This document shows positions 30,024 through 31,489 of a stretch of 31,489 bases of DNA, in pieces. The first letter of the stretch is position 1, and the number at the start of each line of letters is the position of its first letter. Under the pieces are notes generated by a model. The model was not told where the DNA came from and did no database searches. It saw only the letters and a program-made list of their open reading frames with translations. This stretch comes from a virus. The stretch is taken from the IMG/VR virus record IMGVR_UViG_3300031563_000005, positions 1-31,489 of that record; one strand, 5' to 3'. A program made the position numbers and the translations under genes.

Positions 30024-30215
30024 ATGTACTTCGTTAAAATCTACATGAAAAGCGGTAACGTCGTTGAGTTTCCCACAGATAACCTAGAGTGGAAGTATGA
30101 AGGCGAAAAAATTATATCCCTATCTTGGAACAAACTGAAAGAGGAATTAGACATCCTTCAATTTATAAGCGTTGATCAAATTGAAGCAATTGTAAGGGTG
30201 GGAGCTAATGACTAG
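30024..30215 (+). CDS. 63-aa protein, small beta-type
   Basis: The protein begins 'MYFVKIYMKSGNVVEFPTDNLEWKYEGEKIISLSW' and ends 'FISVDQIEAIVRVG', a strand-rich pattern like small proteins with an SH3- or Sm-like barrel. It overlaps the next gene by 8 bases. No function recognised. Confidence 0.65.
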   Translation: MYFVKIYMKSGNVVEFPTDNLEWKYEGEKIISLSWNKLKEELDILQFISVDQIEAIVRVGAND

Positions 30216-30399
30216 ATCAGATTTAAGGCTAAAATATACCGTGCTTCCTGTCAATGAGCATACCAAAGACAGTGATATTTTGCTAAAAATTCTTGTAAGA
30301 AAGGTTGATCGAATGTATGGTGTGATTGCAGATCTACGTAAGCACGACGAGTATCGATTCCTAGCAGACACCATTCAACAAATTCTCGAAAAGGATTAG
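30208..30399 (+). CDS. 63-aa helical protein
   Basis: Overlaps the upstream gene by 8 bases, so it is probably coupled. The protein has a charged start, then helices 'DILLKILVRKVDRMYGVIADLRKHDEYRFLADTIQQILE'. There is no Cys or motif. Possibly a small regulatory or adaptor protein. Confidence 0.62.
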   Translation: MTRSDLRLKYTVLPVNEHTKDSDILLKILVRKVDRMYGVIADLRKHDEYRFLADTIQQILEKD

Positions 30400-30408
30400 G
30401 CTACCGCC

Positions 30409-30957
30409 ATGCATAAGATAACCTCTCTATTCTATCTTGAGAAAAATTGGAAGGCTATTGTAAAGGAAGCTGCCAGCACAGTTCGCCTATCCTCTGCTCT
30501 AACCAATTTTCATAACACACAAGGCTCCAAGGAACTCACTCTAAAACTTGTAACGCGCAAGACTACAAATGCTGGCAAAGCAACATGGAATCATCATAAG
30601 AAAGAGTTAGCTATAGAAATAAATAAGCCCCTTTTTGATAAGAAAGAAAACTGTAACGAACTCCACAGTACGGTCATGCACGAACTAGCACACATCTTTA
30701 CATTTATTGTAGACCATTCAATGGATCATGGCCCGAAGTGGCGTCAACTCATGGTGAAATTAGGTGAAGTACCAGAACGTTGTCACAGTATGAACACGAC
30801 AGCATTAGGTAAAAAACGAACCCGCTATGTTGTAACCTGTGAGGAGGGGTGCGAGTTCCGTTTGACAAAATACAAGCTAGAGAATAATCTAGGTAGATAT
30901 TGCTGTACGAAACATCGTAACCGACTTTCTTTTATTGGAAAAATTGTGGAGATCTAG
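30409..30957 (+). CDS. SprT-like zinc metalloprotease-type protein
   Basis: This 182-aa protein has the HExxH motif 'HELAH' at 91-95, a third likely zinc ligand in 'DHGPKW' (His107), and a C-terminal zinc-ribbon-like part 'CEEGC' (144-148) with 'YCCTKH' (165-169). This is the SprT/Spartan-like order: protease core then zinc ribbon. Cellular relatives cut proteins crosslinked to DNA. Phage copies are common and of unknown target. It is preceded by a 62-63-aa gene pair and followed by a very basic peptide. No signal peptide. Confidence 0.88.
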   Translation: MHKITSLFYLEKNWKAIVKEAASTVRLSSALTNFHNTQGSKELTLKLVTRKTTNAGKATWNHHKKELAIEINKPLFDKKENCNELHSTVMHELAHIFTFIVDHSMDHGPKWRQLMVKLGEVPERCHSMNTTALGKKRTRYVVTCEEGCEFRLTKYKLENNLGRYCCTKHRNRLSFIGKIVEI

Positions 30958-30962
30958 GTAGA

Positions 30963-31061
30963 ATGGCTCTATTCTGGCGACACTGGGGAAGATACATTTT
31001 CAGAAAGGTATGGAGAGATCGTTTCCGAAGAATTAGAAAGAATTCTAAGAGAGGAGTATGA
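30963..31061 (+). CDS. 32-aa very basic peptide
   Basis: ATG at 30963, shortly after the SprT-like stop, opens MALFWRHWGRYIFRKVW and continues with many Arg and Lys ('RRIRKNSKRG'). GGAGAT lies upstream. Its 3' end contains the RBS (GAGGAG) of the next gene. It could be a nucleic-acid binding or membrane-active peptide; it is too short to be certain. Confidence 0.45.
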   Translation: MALFWRHWGRYIFRKVWRDRFRRIRKNSKRGV

Positions 31062-31064
31062 GGT

Positions 31065-31286
31065 ATGAATTTAGATCTTAATAATATTCACGATTGGCGA
31101 GCGAACGCTTGGACTACGTATGCCGCAGAATCTATTGCATCGAAAGAAAATGATTGCTTATATAGATTAAAGTTTAAGTGCAATTGCGTTGGGCATTACC
31201 GCGTTACTCTAGCTGGTAATATTCTCTATCAGGGTAGTCAACTAACCACCGCCGTAGCTGCTTGGGAGAGTGCGCACAAATCATAA
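31065..31286 (+). CDS. 73-aa protein, last of the right-hand operon
   Basis: The start follows GAGGAG. The protein has a helical, Ala-rich start ('DWRANAWTTYAAESIA') and a strand pair with Cys ('YRLKFKCNCVGHYRVTLAGNILYQG'), ending in a helix 'TTAVAAWESAHKS'. It resembles small phage proteins that carry a 'YRV...G..LY.G' hairpin, function unknown. A strong terminator follows within 40 bases. Confidence 0.65.
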   Translation: MNLDLNNIHDWRANAWTTYAAESIASKENDCLYRLKFKCNCVGHYRVTLAGNILYQGSQLTTAVAAWESAHKS

Positions 31287-31321
31287 CTAATCACCGCAAT
31301 ATTCACCGCATTCACAAATTA

Positions 31322-31355
31322 ACCCCACTGGCCCAATCGGATCAGTGGGGTTTTT
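31322..31355 (+). terminator. Rho-independent terminator of the right-hand operon
   Basis: ACCCCACTG (31322-31330) pairs perfectly with CAGTGGGGT (31343-31351) and is followed by a T-run (31351-31355). In the other direction the stem is followed by TTAATTTG, so it may weakly end the converging gene too. Confidence 0.9.
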
Positions 31356-31360
31356 GCAAC

Positions 31361-31389
31361 GTAACCGGGATATTTGTGCTGGAATTATT
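31361..31389 (+). repeat. Dispersed 29-base repeat starting GTAACCGG, copy 3 (diverged)
   Basis: It agrees with the copy at 28178 at about 22 of 29 bases. It lies just beyond the terminator and overlaps the last codons of the converging partial gene. Confidence 0.45.
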
Positions 31390-31489
31390 CTAAAATTCCT
31401 AATTCCCTAGACTTCTCCATGTAATATTCTACTCTTTCTTTCTTAGCATCAATCTCTCCACTATTTACCCTAATAGCAACAGTTGTATA
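31385..31489 (-). CDS. C-terminal end of a converging gene
   Basis: The frame is open from the right edge to a TAA at 31385-31387 (34 residues). The end is helical and charged ('GEIDAKKERVEYYMEKSRELGILE'). The 5' part lies outside the window, so no function can be given. Confidence 0.55.
   Translation of the reverse strand, partial: YTTVAIRVNSGEIDAKKERVEYYMEKSRELGILE

Noticed and set aside
1-31489. Prophage features such as integrase, repressor, att sites or tRNA genes
   Set aside because: No frame resembles an integrase or a CI-type repressor, and I found no cloverleaf-like tRNA sequence. A temperate lifestyle cannot be argued from this window, though genes outside it are unknown.

Overview
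The window reads as part of the genome of a tailed, probably siphoviral, double-stranded DNA phage. It carries a complete HK97-type head and packaging module and a long-tail module. I saw no integrase, tRNA gene, CRISPR array, lysis cassette or replication genes. The host is probably a Gram-negative bacterium. RBSs are canonical AGGAG-type, and one phage gene encodes a protein with a signal peptide and a C-terminal PEP-CTERM sorting tail, a type found in bacteria that have exosortase and make exopolysaccharide. Most of the window is AT-rich. Two blocks are visibly GC-richer (about 15347-18130 and 24319-27593).

Layout. From 21361 leftwards, all on the minus strand: putative small terminase, large terminase, a PEP-CTERM protein, a GC-rich four-gene cassette (including a protein resembling the heparin lyase I family and two LamG/ConA-like proteins), portal, a 58-aa membrane protein, prohead protease, major capsid protein, a terminator, a GIY-YIG homing endonuclease, connector, neck and tail-terminator genes, tail tube, a tail assembly chaperone pair joined by a -1 frameshift on A AAA AAA, a 1709-aa tape measure, a second GIY-YIG endonuclease, a small coiled-coil protein and the start of a tail-fibre-like gene cut by the window edge. 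Between 21362 and 22183 lies a very AT-rich divergent region. To its right, a consensus TTGACA-17-TATAAT promoter drives a phage ECF-like sigma factor and small zinc-binding proteins on the plus strand. A 740-base convergent region full of hairpins follows. Next comes a minus-strand cluster of about a dozen tiny, coupled, GC-richer genes (24319-27593), a second divergent non-coding region, and a plus-strand cluster (28302-31286) with a GP88-family protein and a SprT-like metalloprotease, closed by a strong terminator. A convergent partial gene enters at the right edge.

How it may work together. Five near-identical 25-bp elements (minus strand AACAAAAT-N5-CAAATTACGTTA) lie upstream of the putative small terminase, PEP-CTERM, portal, small membrane protein and tail tube genes. 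They look like a phage late-promoter family, and the sigma factor at 22184 is the obvious candidate to read them. This would give a host-sigma-driven early phase followed by a phage-sigma-driven late phase. The PEP-CTERM protein and the polysaccharide-related cassette share one predicted late transcript, which suggests a surface or exopolysaccharide-directed function. All function calls come from reading the sequence; no database search was run.
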